This document shows positions 44,145 to 53,962 of a stretch of 64,000 nt of DNA, one piece after another. This DNA is from Salivita marina (GTDB lineage Bacteria; Pseudomonadota; Gammaproteobacteria; Pseudomonadales; Azotimanducaceae). The notes under the pieces were generated by a model. That model was given only the letters and a program-made list of their open reading frames with translations. It was not told the DNA's origin and searched no databases. The stretch lies in NCBI GenBank assembly GCA_038144425.1, contig JAYQNS010000004.1, positions 930,001 through 994,000 of the forward strand, read 5' to 3'. The translations under genes were made by a program, and so were the position numbers. The stretch's first letter is position 1; each line of letters begins with the position of its first letter.

Positions 44145-44791
44145 GAGGAATGCCCGCCCTCGAGGCGGCGTAGCCGCGCGGCCGCTCGATCGATGGCGAG
44201 GGAAAGATCGTCTGCTTCGTCGAAGAACCGCGCGACTTCTTCCGGGGCGGGAAAAAGCCCGCCGGGCCCCTCCGCGGCCTTCCGTAGCTTGGCTGCGCTT
44301 TCCCGCGCATGATAGCGGCCCCGGCCGAGGAGGTCCCTTCCCAGGGCTTCGGCGGCCCCGGCGGCGGCGTCGCCGAAGAGGGCCGCGATGGGGCCGAGGA
44401 GATCCGGCGGGCTGCTGAGCATAACCTCGACTAGGGTCTCGAGGGCCTGGCGATCGCCCTCTACCACGACCGCCCCCGACAGCACGGCGCCCTCAAGGCC
44501 TCGCTCCAGAAGCCGTTGCCAGGCGCCTGGGCGCAGGGTGGCCTTCGCCTCCGCTTCGGGGTCCGCCCCCGGGCTTAAAAAGATCGGATCATCCTGTGGC
44601 CCGAGGCTTAGCGTGAGGGCCAGGGCTGGAACGGTGCTCTCGAAGGCAAAGCTTGCGGGGGCAAGGTGTCGGAGGGCCCGGGTGGTATCCGGGGCGCTCT
44701 TCAAGGCGAGGCGGAGGGCGCCTTCTAGCGCCGCGCACAGCAAGGCGTCCTTCAGGCGCGGGCCCCCGGGGGTTTCGCCAGGAGGCGCCAT
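44141..44791 (-). CDS. ubiJ: Ubiquinone biosynthesis accessory factor UbiJ
   Basis: 216 residues, lying between ubiE and ubiB as in other gammaproteobacteria. The N-terminal part resembles an SCP2 lipid-binding domain (LSLGPQDDPIFLSPG, then LSGAVVVEGDRQALETLVEVM), and the C-terminal part is helical and alanine-rich. UbiJ helps bind lipid intermediates in the soluble ubiquinone complex. Sequence conservation in this family is low, so the call rests partly on position. Confidence 0.85.
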   Translation of the reverse strand: MAPPGETPGGPRLKDALLCAALEGALRLALKSAPDTTRALRHLAPASFAFESTVPALALTLSLGPQDDPIFLSPGADPEAEAKATLRPGAWQRLLERGLEGAVLSGAVVVEGDRQALETLVEVMLSSPPDLLGPIAALFGDAAAGAAEALGRDLLGRGRYHARESAAKLRKAAEGPGGLFPAPEEVARFFDEADDLSLAIDRAAARLRRLEGGHSS

Positions 44792-44793
44792 GT

Positions 44794-45579
44794 TTACTGC
44801 TTGCGCCCCTGGTGAATGGCCGCAATGCCACCGATGAGGTTGTGAAAGCGAACGGCGCCAAAACCGGCGTCGCGCATCATCTCAGCGAGGGCTTCCTGTG
44901 GCGGATGCATGCGAATGGATTCGTTCAGGTAGCGATAGGCTTCCCGGTCCCCGGCAAGGGCGCCGCCCACCGTGGGCCAGAGGCTAGAGAAGGCGTCATA
45001 GGCCTTTTCGAGAAGGGCGCCGCGAGGTTTCGAGAACTCGAGAACTAAGAGGGGCGCGCCGGGCCTTAGCACCCGATACAGCTCCTGGAGGGCTTGATCT
45101 TTCCGGGTCACGTTGCGGAGCCCAAAGGCGATGGTCGCCGCATCGAAACTGTCGTCGCCAAAGGGTAGGGCCTCGCCGTCGGCCAGGGCCGGGTAGATGT
45201 TCAGGTGGCCTTGGTCGATCATGCGATCCCGCCCGACGATGAGCATGGCTTCATTAATGTCTGCGAGGATTACCTGCCCTGTAGGCCCCACCCGCTCTGC
45301 GAGGAGGGAAGCAACGTCGCCCGTACCGCCTGCCAGGTCCAATACCCGATGACCCGGCCGCACCCCGGCTAGGGTGACCGTGAGTCGCTTCATGAGGCGA
45401 TGCGTGCCGAGGGACATGAGATCGTTCATGAGGTCGTAGCGAGGTGCCACGGACCGGAATACCTCGGCCACCCGGGCCGCCTTTTCCTCAGCTTTTACCC
45501 GTTCGTAGCCGAAATCGACGGTGCCGTCGCTCGCAGAGGGTTCGTCCGTTGAGGGAGGGCTCGAGGATGGGGGCACCAT
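44794..45579 (-). CDS. ubiE: Ubiquinone/menaquinone C-methyltransferase UbiE
   Basis: About 261 residues. A class I AdoMet methyltransferase: VLDLAGGTGDVASLL is motif I, LADINEAML motif II, and DAATIAFGLRNVTRKDQALQ and the FSKP segment are UbiE-specific. It methylates the quinone ring precursor. The ATG at 45579 is used; an in-frame extension to 45675 has no family similarity. It is followed two bases later by ubiJ. Confidence 0.95.
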   Translation of the reverse strand: MVPPSSSPPSTDEPSASDGTVDFGYERVKAEEKAARVAEVFRSVAPRYDLMNDLMSLGTHRLMKRLTVTLAGVRPGHRVLDLAGGTGDVASLLAERVGPTGQVILADINEAMLIVGRDRMIDQGHLNIYPALADGEALPFGDDSFDAATIAFGLRNVTRKDQALQELYRVLRPGAPLLVLEFSKPRGALLEKAYDAFSSLWPTVGGALAGDREAYRYLNESIRMHPPQEALAEMMRDAGFGAVRFHNLIGGIAAIHQGRKQ

Positions 45580-45656
45580 GGCGGTCTCGTTTCGTTGGCT
45601 CGGGAAGGAAGTGTAAACCCTGCGCCCCCGGACCGCCTCCCTTCCCCTCCCGAGGG

Positions 45657-46046
45657 CTAGGGGTCGGGGGTCCAAGCTTTTAAGGCAACCGCGGGGAGGC
45701 GGGATGCGTTGGCCTGCTTGAGCGCTCGCTCATACTCGGCCCAGTGACGTTCCTGGCGATCGCCGAGGTCTCGGAGATAGGCCCAGGTGTAAAGACCGCT
45801 GTCGTGGCCGTCATCGAAAACCAGGCGGAGGGCATAGCGCCCCACGGGCTCGAGGTGAGTGACGGCAACGTATTTTTTTCCCGTCTGCAGGATCCGATCG
45901 CCGGCGCCATGGCCCCGCACCTCTGCCGAGGGTGAGAGTACCCGCAGTAGTTCTGCGGGAAGATGGTGCGTTTCATCTTCCCAGCGAAGTTCGAGCATTT
46001 TTGACTGCTTATGGAGCGTGATGGCTTTGGGCACGGGTGCGGTCAT
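45657..46046 (-). CDS. DUF971 protein (gamma-butyrobetaine hydroxylase-like N-terminal domain)
   Basis: 129 residues. The family pattern is visible: LELRWEDETHHLPAELLRV, AVTHLEPVGRYALRLVFDDGHDSGLYTWAYLRDL. This domain occurs alone after hslU in many proteobacteria. A role in iron-sulphur protein maturation has been suggested for the family, but none is shown here. It follows hslU by 11 bases, probably in one transcript with hslVU. Confidence 0.9.
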   Translation of the reverse strand: MTAPVPKAITLHKQSKMLELRWEDETHHLPAELLRVLSPSAEVRGHGAGDRILQTGKKYVAVTHLEPVGRYALRLVFDDGHDSGLYTWAYLRDLGDRQERHWAEYERALKQANASRLPAVALKAWTPDP

Positions 46047-46057
46047 GGAGCCTCCCC

Positions 46058-47380
46058 CTAAAGAATGTAGCGCGCCATATCTTCGTCGCCGGCGACGTCC
46101 TTGAGCTGTGCGTCCACGGCCTTGGCATCGAGGACTAGGGCGCCGTCCGTGGCCGCGGCGCTTGGGTCAAAGGCCACGGGCTCGAGGAGCCGTTCCAGCA
46201 TGGTGTGAAGACGCCGAGCCCCGATGTTTTCCGTTTGTTCGTTGATCTGCCAGGCCAGCTCCGCGAGGCGGGTGATGGCCTCGTCCGTCAGCGTCAGCGT
46301 CACCCCTTCCGTGGCAAGCAGAGCCTGGTACTGGCGTAGCAGGGAGGCCGAAGGCTCGGTAAGAATGCGGCGGAAATCGTCGGGGGTCAGGGCTTTAAGC
46401 TCCACCCGAATGGGCAGTCGGCCCTGAAGCTCGGGGATGAGGTCGCTGGGCCGGGACAGGTGGAAGGCGCCAGAGGCGATGAACAGGATGTGGTCCGTTC
46501 GTACCGGGCCGTACTTGGTGGTCACCGTGCTCCCTTCGATCAAAGGCAATAGATCACGTTGGACGCCCTCCCGAGACACGTCGGCCTGAGCGCCGTCCCC
46601 TCGCCGGGCCACCTTGTCGATTTCATCGATAAAAACGATGCCCCGGTTCTCGACGGCGTCGACGGTGGCCGAGCGGAGCCGGTCCTCGTTCAGGAGCCGC
46701 TGCCCCTCCTCGGCCTCGAGGCGCTTAAGGGCCTCCTTAACGGGGAGCCGTTCGCTCCGTCGCCGGCCTTGCTGCAGGCCGGCGAAGAGCCCCTGAAGCT
46801 GGGAGGCCATCTCCTCCATGCCCGGGGGCGTCATAAGTTCCGGGGTGCTTTGGGGGGCAGTCAAATCAAGCGTGACCTCTCGCTCGTCGAGCGTGCCCTC
46901 CCGCAGCTGCTTGCGGAGGAGCTGGCGGGCGCTGGAATCAGCTCGGCTTTCAGTCTCACCCCGAGCTGCGGGGAGCAGCGCATCGAGCAGGCGCTGCTCT
47001 GCTGCGTCCTGCGCCCTAGGTTGCTGAGCCTCGATTTCCTCCTGGCGCAGGAGGTTGTAGGCGGCTTCGGAGAGATCCCGGATCATGGCGTCCACGTCGC
47101 GCCCGACGTAACCGACCTCCGTGAACTTTGTGGCCTCGACTTTCAGGAAGGGGGCTCGGGCCAGCCTGGCGAGGCGCCGGGCAATCTCGGTTTTACCCAC
47201 CCCCGTGGGGCCGATCATGAGGATGTTTTTAGGCGTGACTTCCTCCCGGAGCCCCGGCGCCAACTGCAGCCGCCGCCAGCGGTTACGCAGGGCGATGGCC
47301 ACGGCGCGCTTGGCCTCCGCCTGCCCCACGATGTGTTGATCGAGGGCGTGGACGATCTCTCGGGGCGTCATTTCCGTCAT
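46058..47380 (-). CDS. hslU: ATP-dependent protease ATPase subunit HslU
   Basis: 440 residues. Walker A is GPTGVGKTEIARRLA near residue 58, the pore loop is GYVGRDV, and Walker B is IVFIDEIDKVA near 248; the C-terminal end ARYIL inserts into HslV. The I domain lies between (residues about 110-240, including DAAEQRLLDALLP). HslU unfolds substrates and feeds them to HslV. It overlaps hslV by four bases. Confidence 0.97.
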   Translation of the reverse strand: MTEMTPREIVHALDQHIVGQAEAKRAVAIALRNRWRRLQLAPGLREEVTPKNILMIGPTGVGKTEIARRLARLARAPFLKVEATKFTEVGYVGRDVDAMIRDLSEAAYNLLRQEEIEAQQPRAQDAAEQRLLDALLPAARGETESRADSSARQLLRKQLREGTLDEREVTLDLTAPQSTPELMTPPGMEEMASQLQGLFAGLQQGRRRSERLPVKEALKRLEAEEGQRLLNEDRLRSATVDAVENRGIVFIDEIDKVARRGDGAQADVSREGVQRDLLPLIEGSTVTTKYGPVRTDHILFIASGAFHLSRPSDLIPELQGRLPIRVELKALTPDDFRRILTEPSASLLRQYQALLATEGVTLTLTDEAITRLAELAWQINEQTENIGARRLHTMLERLLEPVAFDPSAAATDGALVLDAKAVDAQLKDVAGDEDMARYIL

Positions 47381-47922
47381 GCCGACCCCCCCAGCACTTC
47401 CACGGTCAAGCTGTGATTGGTGTAGACGCAGATGTCTGCAGCGATGTTCAGCGACGCCCGGGCGATGGCCTCTGCGTCGAGGTCGCTGTGGGCGAGGAGG
47501 GCCCGAGCTGCCGAAAGGGCATAGTTGCCGCCGGAGCCAATGGCCAAGGCCCCGTCCTCGGGCTCCAGTACGTCGCCATTGCCACTAATGAGGAGGGAGG
47601 TGTCTCGATCGGCCACGGTGAGCAGGGCCTCGAGGCGGCGCAGGGCGCGGTCCGAGCGCCATTCCCGAGCCATGGCCACGGCAGCCCGCACCAGCTGGCC
47701 GCCGTGGCTATCGAGCTGACCCTCGAAGCGCTCAAAAAGGGTGAAGGCGTCCGCCGTACCGCCGGCGAAGCCAGCGAGGATCTGGCCCTTATGGAGCCGG
47801 CGTACCTTGCGTGCGTTACCTTTCATGACCGTATCCCCGAGGGACACCTGGCCGTCGCCGGCCATGGCAACGGTGGTGCCGCGGCGCACGGTCAGAATGG
47901 TGGTTCCGTGGAATTGTTCCAT
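47377..47922 (-). CDS. hslV: ATP-dependent protease subunit HslV
   Basis: 181 residues. A proteasome beta-like peptidase. The catalytic threonine is in GTTILTVRRG; the first six residues are a short propeptide. Other conserved parts are VAMAGDGQVSLGDTVMKG, KVRRL and AIGSGGNYALSAARAL. It forms a double hexamer capped by HslU. A SPOR-domain gene lies upstream. Confidence 0.96.
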   Translation of the reverse strand: MEQFHGTTILTVRRGTTVAMAGDGQVSLGDTVMKGNARKVRRLHKGQILAGFAGGTADAFTLFERFEGQLDSHGGQLVRAAVAMAREWRSDRALRRLEALLTVADRDTSLLISGNGDVLEPEDGALAIGSGGNYALSAARALLAHSDLDAEAIARASLNIAADICVYTNHSLTVEVLGGSA

Positions 47923-47954
47923 AGCGATCCTTGCATAGCCGGTGCGCGGAGGGC

Positions 47955-48491
47955 CTAGGGCTCGCTGCGCAGCACCAGAGAGTCGATATCTTCCCGGAGG
48001 AGGGCCAGCTGGGCGCCCCGGGCTGCCCGGCGGCTTTCAAAGGGGCCCACCAGCACCCGGTGCCAGGTGCCGCCATCCCGGCGCACGGCCACGGTGCGGG
48101 CCGGGAGATCTTGCAGCAGGATCATGGCTCGGCGCCGATCCGCATCTTCCGAGCTGCGAAAGGCCCCGGCCTGAAGGAGATATTCGCCGACGTCCTCAGG
48201 CTTCGCCTCCCCGTCGAGATACTCCTCCACATAGGGCACGAGGACCTCCGCATCCCGGAGCACCTCGGGGAACTCAAAGCGCACCTCGGGAATGCTTTCC
48301 GCTGTGCCGGCCTTGGGTAGCGGGTTCTCCAGGGTGCGCCCTTCGCCCCGGGTGAAAAGCAGGGTGAGGGCGATGCCACAGCAGAGCCCCAGCAAAAAAG
48401 GTACGCCCCGGCCTCCTTGAGCGGGGGGCGGCGTTTCGATACGGCGGGCACCCGAAGTGGGCGCATGACGACGGGATGCGGCTTTTGCCAA
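47955..48491 (-). CDS. SPOR-domain membrane protein (FtsN-like)
   Basis: 178 residues. A basic cytoplasmic N-terminus, one membrane helix (FLLGLCCGIALTLLF), a periplasmic linker and a C-terminal SPOR domain (GEYLLQAGAFRSSEDADRRRA to VLVGPFESRRAARGAQ) that binds glycan strands lacking stem peptides. The TTG at 48491 is chosen because AGGAGG stands nine bases upstream; the longer frame to 48545 has no such site. It lies between hslV and priA, the place of an FtsN-like gene in Pseudomonas. Confidence 0.87.
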   Translation of the reverse strand: MAKAASRRHAPTSGARRIETPPPAQGGRGVPFLLGLCCGIALTLLFTRGEGRTLENPLPKAGTAESIPEVRFEFPEVLRDAEVLVPYVEEYLDGEAKPEDVGEYLLQAGAFRSSEDADRRRAMILLQDLPARTVAVRRDGGTWHRVLVGPFESRRAARGAQLALLREDIDSLVLRSEP

Positions 48492-48547
48492 GGCCCGGAT
48501 CCTCCTGTGCTGAGGCCGCCATGATAGCGGGCCTGCAGGGGTCACCG

Positions 48548-50796
48548 TTAGTAGGTATCGCTGGGATCGATGTCGCAGTGCCAGCGAACCTGTCGAGCAG
48601 AAGGCAGTTTGTCGATCTGGGGCAGGGCGTGGGTAAGGTTCCGGTGCAAGGAAGCGCGCTCCGTGCCTTGGAGAAGCAGCTGCCCTCGGAAGCGGCCGCT
48701 GCGCCGGGCCATGGGCGCGCGGATCGGGCCGAGGGTGCTTTGCGCTTCCACCCCTGGGGCTGCGAGCAAGGCGGCCTTAGCCTCGGTAAGGAAACGTTCT
48801 ACTGGGGCCCACTGGGGGGCTTCAGCCCGAAGCAATGCCAGGGGACCGAAGGGGGGCAGGCCGAGCAAGGCGCGCTCTTCCAAGGCGGCCTCGGCGAAGG
48901 CTTCGTAGCCCTGGGTGACCACCGCCTGCAAGAGGGGATGCTCCGGGTCATGGGTTTGGATCAGGACCGTCCCGGGCGCCTGCTCCCGCCCCGCTCGCCC
49001 CGCCACTTGTACCAAAAGTTGGGCAAGCCGCTCCGGGGCGCGAAAGTCAGCGCTAAAGAGGCCGCTATCGCCGTCGACGATCACCACCAGCTCTACGTGC
49101 GGGAAGTGATGGCCTTTGGCGAGCATCTGCGTTCCTAGGAGCAGCGCCCCCGGGGTATGGGCGATGGCGGCGAGTTCCGCCTCCAGCCTCGCCATGCTTC
49201 GGACCTTATCCCGATCGAGGCGAAGAATTGGCGTTTCAGGGAAGCGGTGCTGAAGCAAACTTTCCGCCCGCTGCGTGCCCTGGCCCACGGGCATGGGGCT
49301 CGGCTCCCCGCAGCTGGGGCAGGCGCCGGGAATGGGCTGGCTGCGTTCACAGTGATGGCAGCGCAGCCGTGCGGGGTCCCGGTGCACGGTCATGCGAGCG
49401 TCGCAGCGATCGCAGTCCGCCAGCCAGCCGCAGGCGTGGCATCGCAGCGCCGGGGCGTAGCCCCGGCGGTTGAGGAAGACCAGCGCCTGGGCCCCCCGGG
49501 CCAAAGTCTCGGTGATGGCGTCAAGGGTCGGCTGGGCAAAGCCTTCCGGGGCCGCGTGCTTGCGCAGATCGACAAATCGCTGCCTGGGCGCCTGGGCTGG
49601 GCCAGCGCGGTGGCGTAGGCGAAGATGGCCGTAACGACCCTGGCGCGCGTTTTCCAGGGTCTCTAGGGAAGGGGTCGCGGATCCCAGCACCACCGGGCAA
49701 CCCTGGAGGGCCCCCGCTTTACCGCCACGTCCCGGGCCGAATAGCGGACCCCGTCCTGCTGCTTGTAGCTATCGTCGTGCTCTTCGTCGACGATAATCAG
49801 TCCCAGGGCAGGGAGGGGCGCAAAGAGGCTTGAGCGGGTGCCGAGGAGCACCATGGGCACGCCGCTGCGTCCGGCTTCCCAGCGCTGGTTTCGGAGCCCC
49901 GGCGCCATGCCCGAATGTAGGGTATGAACGGGGGCGCTCAGGCGGGCCCCGAGGCGCTGCGCTGTTTGGGGCGTCAGGCCTATTTCCGGAACCAGCACCA
50001 ACACCTGCTGCCCCGCCTCGAGCACTCGCTCCATCATCCGAAGGTAAACTTCGGTCTTACCCGAGCCCGTGATGCCCTGAAGGAGGGTCGCGCGGAAGAT
50101 GCCCAGGTCTGCCGTGAGCGCCGCCACCGCGGCCGCCTGCTCCGGGTGGAGCGGGGGCGCAGGCGCCGTTGCCGCGGGGGGGCTCGCGTTGCAGGGCTCG
50201 AGCCAGCCCTTCTTAAGAAGGGTTCGTAGGGTCGGGGCCCTGTGCCCCAAGGCAAGCAGCTCGGCCCGGCGCTGGGGACCGGAGCCGAGGGCCTTAAGGG
50301 CTGCTTGCTGAGCCGGGGCCCGGCTAAGGTCGGGGGGCATCTGGTTAGCAGCGAGCGCTTTCAGCAGGGCGATGCCCTCGGCGGTGAGGCGAAGGGCGTC
50401 GGCCCGAGCCTGGGTGCTCTGCTCCCGGCGCCGCGCCTCGGGAGGCAGGAAAAGTCGCAGCGCCTCCCCCAGGGGCGCGTGATAGTACTGGGCCAGCCAG
50501 CGGCCAAGGGCCAATTGGGTTGGGTCGAGGAGTGGCGCAGGGTCTAGGCATTCGCTGATAGGCTTAAGGGCTCGGTCCATGGGCTCGGGCAGGGTGTCGA
50601 GCGCAATGCCTAGGACGCTTCGGGCGCCGAGGGGAACGCGCACCCGACTCCCCGGAAGGGGAGGGGATGGCTGTCCGACGAGGCCATAGGTCAGGGCGCC
50701 CCGGAAGGGGCCGGGCACGGCCACAGCAAGTGCGAGCCGCGGCCCCTCCGGATCCGTTGCGCCTTCCCCTTGCGCTCCCTGGAACCTTTGATACAC
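48548..50796 (-). CDS. priA: Primosomal replication restart helicase PriA (frameshifted)
   Basis: About 749 residues when joined. The N-half has the DNA-binding domain (LALAVAVPGPFRGALTY), Walker A GITGSGKTEVYLRM and the DEEH box. The C-half shows the zinc ligands (C-x2-C pairs: CHAC, CDRC, CHHC, CPSC) and helicase motifs such as GTQMLAKGHHFP and QVAGRAGR. The break is at 49711-49715: one G missing from the minus-strand run splits KRGALQGCPVVLGSATPS. The start is uncertain; a GTG at 50796 after AGGTGG fits best. It is divergent from rpmE. argS, which separates priA from the SPOR gene in Pseudomonas, is absent here. Confidence 0.93.
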
Positions 50797-50881
50797 TTCG
50801 CCACCTTTTTTCGGGACCGTGGTCCTTGATTGGCCCAGCGCAGCGGCGCTGGGTGAACGCTCCGGCGAGGCAGGATACAAC

Positions 50882-51094
50882 ATGAAGGCGGACATCCATC
50901 CAAAGTATGAAATGGTGACCATGAAGTGCAGCTGTGGCGCGGAATACGCTACCCGGTCCACCCTTTGCCAAGATTTCCAGGTCGACGTCTGTATGGCCTG
51001 CCACCCTTTTTACACGGGTAAGCAGAAGATGGCCGACAAGGGCGGGCGCGTCGAGAAGTTCCGCCAGCGTTTCGGCGCTCGGTCCGCTCGCTAA
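50882..51094 (+). CDS. rpmE: Ribosomal protein L31
   Basis: 70 residues. This is the zinc-binding form, with cysteines in KCSCG and VCMACHPFYTGKQK. The ATG at 50882 follows GGCAGGA. It is divergent from priA, as in many gammaproteobacteria. The zinc ligands mean a zinc-free paralogue may exist elsewhere. The 150 bases after it hold a GC-rich inverted repeat near 51112-51130 but no T run. Confidence 0.96.
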   Translation: MKADIHPKYEMVTMKCSCGAEYATRSTLCQDFQVDVCMACHPFYTGKQKMADKGGRVEKFRQRFGARSAR

Positions 51095-51247
51095 GGCCGC
51101 GGTGGCTTCGGAGCGCCCCCCAGGGCGCTTCGCGGCGTCCGTTTTCGCCGTCCTCTCTCCTCCCCGCGGTCCCTTGGCCTTCGGGTTCAGCATCAATTCA
51201 GACCCAAAGCTCAGGCTAGGCTCATACCCACCCTAAGGTGCTTTGCC

Positions 51248-52645
51248 ATGGCCCGAAGCGGTTTTCTCACTGTTTTCCTTCTCCTGTCTCTTGGATTCGC
51301 CAGTGGCGCTTCGGCGCGCTCAGACGGGGAAAAGGCGTTCGACGAGTTTGAGGAGAAGGGCGCGGTGTATAGCGGCGCCCTGGCCGATTACGTGACCCGG
51401 GTGGGCCAACGCATGCTGCAGGCCGCGGGGCAGGATCCGGAGCGCTACACCTTCACGGTCCTAGACGATCCTTCTATCAACGCCTTCGCTGTGGATGGGG
51501 GCTACATTTTCGTTGCCCGGGGTCTCCTGGCTTACCTTGAGAACGAAGCTCAGCTGGCTGCAGTGCTGGGCCACGAGATCGCCCACCTGGTGGCCCGCCA
51601 CCCCCAGGAACGCAAGCTGGCCAGCCGCAGTTCTCGCATAGGCTCCACCATCCTCGGCTTTCTCACCCGCAGCGGTGCCCTCTATCAGACGGCGCGAGCC
51701 TATAGCGAGGCGGCCTTGAGTGGCTACGGCCGGGAGCAGGAGCTTGAGGCCGACGGCCTAGGGGCCCGCTACCTCGCCGACGCCGGCTATGACCCCATCG
51801 CCATGCTTGAGGTTATCCGCGTGCTGGCGGATCAGGAGGAATTTGCTCGGGAGGTGGAGGGACGGAGCGTCAGTTATCACGGTCTCTTTGCCTCCCATCC
51901 CAGGAACGACCGCCGGCTCTTCGAGGTCATCGAGGCCGGAGCGGCGGAAGGCGTGCCGCCGGAGCGTACCCCGTCAGAGGGCCCGTTCTTGACCTTGCTG
52001 GAAGGTCTTCCTTGGGGAGCGCCAGCCACCGACGGCGTGCTGGTGGACCGTCGCTATTATCACAGCGGTCTGGGCTTCGTGGTGGATTTCCCCGAAACCT
52101 GGCGGGTGAAGGACAGCCCCTCGGCCTTGAGCGCCACGGCGCCCCATGGCGCCGCATCGCTCATTACCTTAGAGCTGCGGGAAGAATCGGATAAGGAGGA
52201 TGCTCTGCCGACGCCGGAGGCCATGGTCGTTGAGGTGATGGAAACCGCCATCGAGGGCGGTCGGCCCTTTACCGTGGACGAGCTGCCGGCCTACCTCGCC
52301 GTCGTAAAGCATGAAGGAGAGGCGCGTCGCCTGATCGCCGTGGTGCAAAAGGGCAATCGCTACTTTGTGTTCAAGGGGGAAAACACTCGGGAGGGCTTTG
52401 ACGACGCCTTCCTTCGAGCCTTTTCCGCCACCGTGTTGTCCTTCCGACGGATGCGTCAAGCGGATTTGGCCGAGGCCACCACGACGCGAGTGCAGCTGTA
52501 CCTTGCCACTCCCGAGGACAGCTATGAAAGCCTGGCGGCGGCCCTCCGGCTCGGTGCGCGGGGCGCCGATCGGCTCCGCCTGTTAAATGGTGACTACCCT
52601 CGAGGCCAGCCCCGGGCTGGGGACTGGTTGAAGGTTATACGCTAG
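51248..52645 (+). CDS. Periplasmic M48-family metalloprotease (BepA/YfgC-like)
   Basis: 465 residues with a signal peptide (cleaved near ASARSD). The zinc site is HEIAHLVARH (residues about 112-121), with the third ligand in EQELEADGLGARYL. A PSINAFAVDGGYIFVARGLL strand precedes it. The C-terminal half (from about residue 260) is a separate domain rather than the tetratricopeptide repeats of BepA, and ends LNGDYPRGQPRAGDWLKVI, a LysM-like or DUF-type end. Likely role: quality control of outer-membrane proteins. Confidence 0.88.
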   Translation: MARSGFLTVFLLLSLGFASGASARSDGEKAFDEFEEKGAVYSGALADYVTRVGQRMLQAAGQDPERYTFTVLDDPSINAFAVDGGYIFVARGLLAYLENEAQLAAVLGHEIAHLVARHPQERKLASRSSRIGSTILGFLTRSGALYQTARAYSEAALSGYGREQELEADGLGARYLADAGYDPIAMLEVIRVLADQEEFAREVEGRSVSYHGLFASHPRNDRRLFEVIEAGAAEGVPPERTPSEGPFLTLLEGLPWGAPATDGVLVDRRYYHSGLGFVVDFPETWRVKDSPSALSATAPHGAASLITLELREESDKEDALPTPEAMVVEVMETAIEGGRPFTVDELPAYLAVVKHEGEARRLIAVVQKGNRYFVFKGENTREGFDDAFLRAFSATVLSFRRMRQADLAEATTTRVQLYLATPEDSYESLAAALRLGARGADRLRLLNGDYPRGQPRAGDWLKVIR

Positions 52646-52716
52646 CCTGCCCTTTCCTCGGCGAAGCCAAGGGGGCATAGTCCTGCTCCCGCCCCCTCTG
52701 ATTAAAAGGTTAAATC

Positions 52717-53958
52717 ATGTCGGACGACGAACTGCGCCGCGCCGCGCTGGCCTATCACGCTGAGCCCCGCCCTGGAAAAATCGGTACGGAGGTGTACAAG
52801 CCCTCCGATTCCAGCCGCGATCTGTCCCTGGCCTACAGCCCGGGCGTCGCGGAGCCCGTGCGCGCAATTGCCGAGGCGCCGGAGCTCGCCTACGACTACA
52901 CCAACAAGGGCAACCTTGTGGGGATCGTAACCAACGGTTCGGCCATTCTCGGGCTTGGGAACCTCGGGGCTTTGGCGAGCAAGCCGGTGATGGAGGGCAA
53001 GGCCCTGCTGTTCAAGCGCTTCGCCGATATTGACTGCTTCGATATCGAGGTGAACGCGGATACGCCGGAGGCCTTCGTCGACACCGTCGCCCGTATCGCG
53101 GACACGTTCGGCGGCATCAACATTGAAGACGTCGGCGCGCCTGCGTGCTTCGAGATTGAAGCGGCGCTGAAGGCGCGCTGTTCGATCCCTGTTTTTCACG
53201 ATGATCAGCACGGCACCGCAATCTGTGTAGCTGCGGGGCTGGTAAACGCCCTGGCACTGCAGGACAAACAGCTAGAGGACGTGAAGCTGGTTTGCCTAGG
53301 GGGTGGCGCTGCGGGCACCGCTTGTCTGCGCTTGCTACGTGCCATGGGCATGCCTAAGGCGCACATCACGGTGGTAGACCGGCAGGGGGTTATCCATGAT
53401 GCCCGGGGCCCCCTGCCGCCCTACAAGGCGGAGTTTGCCAACACTACGGAGGCTCGGACCCTCGCCGATGCCCTCGCAGGCGCTGACGTTTTCATCGGCG
53501 TTTCCGGAGCGAACCTCCTCAGCGCCGATCTTCTGGCTTCCATGGCGCCGCGCCCGGTGATCTTTGCTCTGGCGAACCCGGATCCGGAAATTCGCCCAGA
53601 GGCCGCTCGGGCCGTGCGGGACGATGTCATCGTCGCGACGGGGCGCTCGGACTTCCCGAATCAGGTAAACAACGTGCTGTGCTTCCCCTTCATTTTCCGC
53701 GGGGCCCTCGACGTTCGGGCCGCGGATATCAATGAGGCGATGAAGATTGCGGCCGTAGAAGCCATTGCGGCCCTGGCTCGGGAGCCCGTACCTGCGGAGG
53801 TGCTGGCGGCCTATGACGGGGTTTCCACCTTGAGCTTCGGCCCCGAGTACATCCTGCCCAAGCCCATGGACCCTCGCCTCAAGAACGCCGTCGCCGGCGC
53901 TGTGGCGGAGGCAGCGGTATCCAGTGGCGTGGCGACGCGCCCCGCGCCATCTCGCTAG
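52717..53958 (+). CDS. Malic enzyme, short form
   Basis: 413 residues, oxidative decarboxylation of malate to pyruvate. Segments: SLAYSPGVAEPVRAI, TNGSAILGLGNLGALASKPVMEGK, the metal-binding FHDDQHGTAICV, the nucleotide-binding LGGGAAGTACLRLL and ALANPDPEI. It lacks the phosphotransacetylase-like C-terminal domain of E. coli MaeB, as in Pseudomonas. Whether it uses NAD or NADP is not certain. It is convergent with mrcA, four bases apart. Confidence 0.93.
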   Translation: MSDDELRRAALAYHAEPRPGKIGTEVYKPSDSSRDLSLAYSPGVAEPVRAIAEAPELAYDYTNKGNLVGIVTNGSAILGLGNLGALASKPVMEGKALLFKRFADIDCFDIEVNADTPEAFVDTVARIADTFGGINIEDVGAPACFEIEAALKARCSIPVFHDDQHGTAICVAAGLVNALALQDKQLEDVKLVCLGGGAAGTACLRLLRAMGMPKAHITVVDRQGVIHDARGPLPPYKAEFANTTEARTLADALAGADVFIGVSGANLLSADLLASMAPRPVIFALANPDPEIRPEAARAVRDDVIVATGRSDFPNQVNNVLCFPFIFRGALDVRAADINEAMKIAAVEAIAALAREPVPAEVLAAYDGVSTLSFGPEYILPKPMDPRLKNAVAGAVAEAAVSSGVATRPAPSR

Positions 53959-53962
53959 CCTT

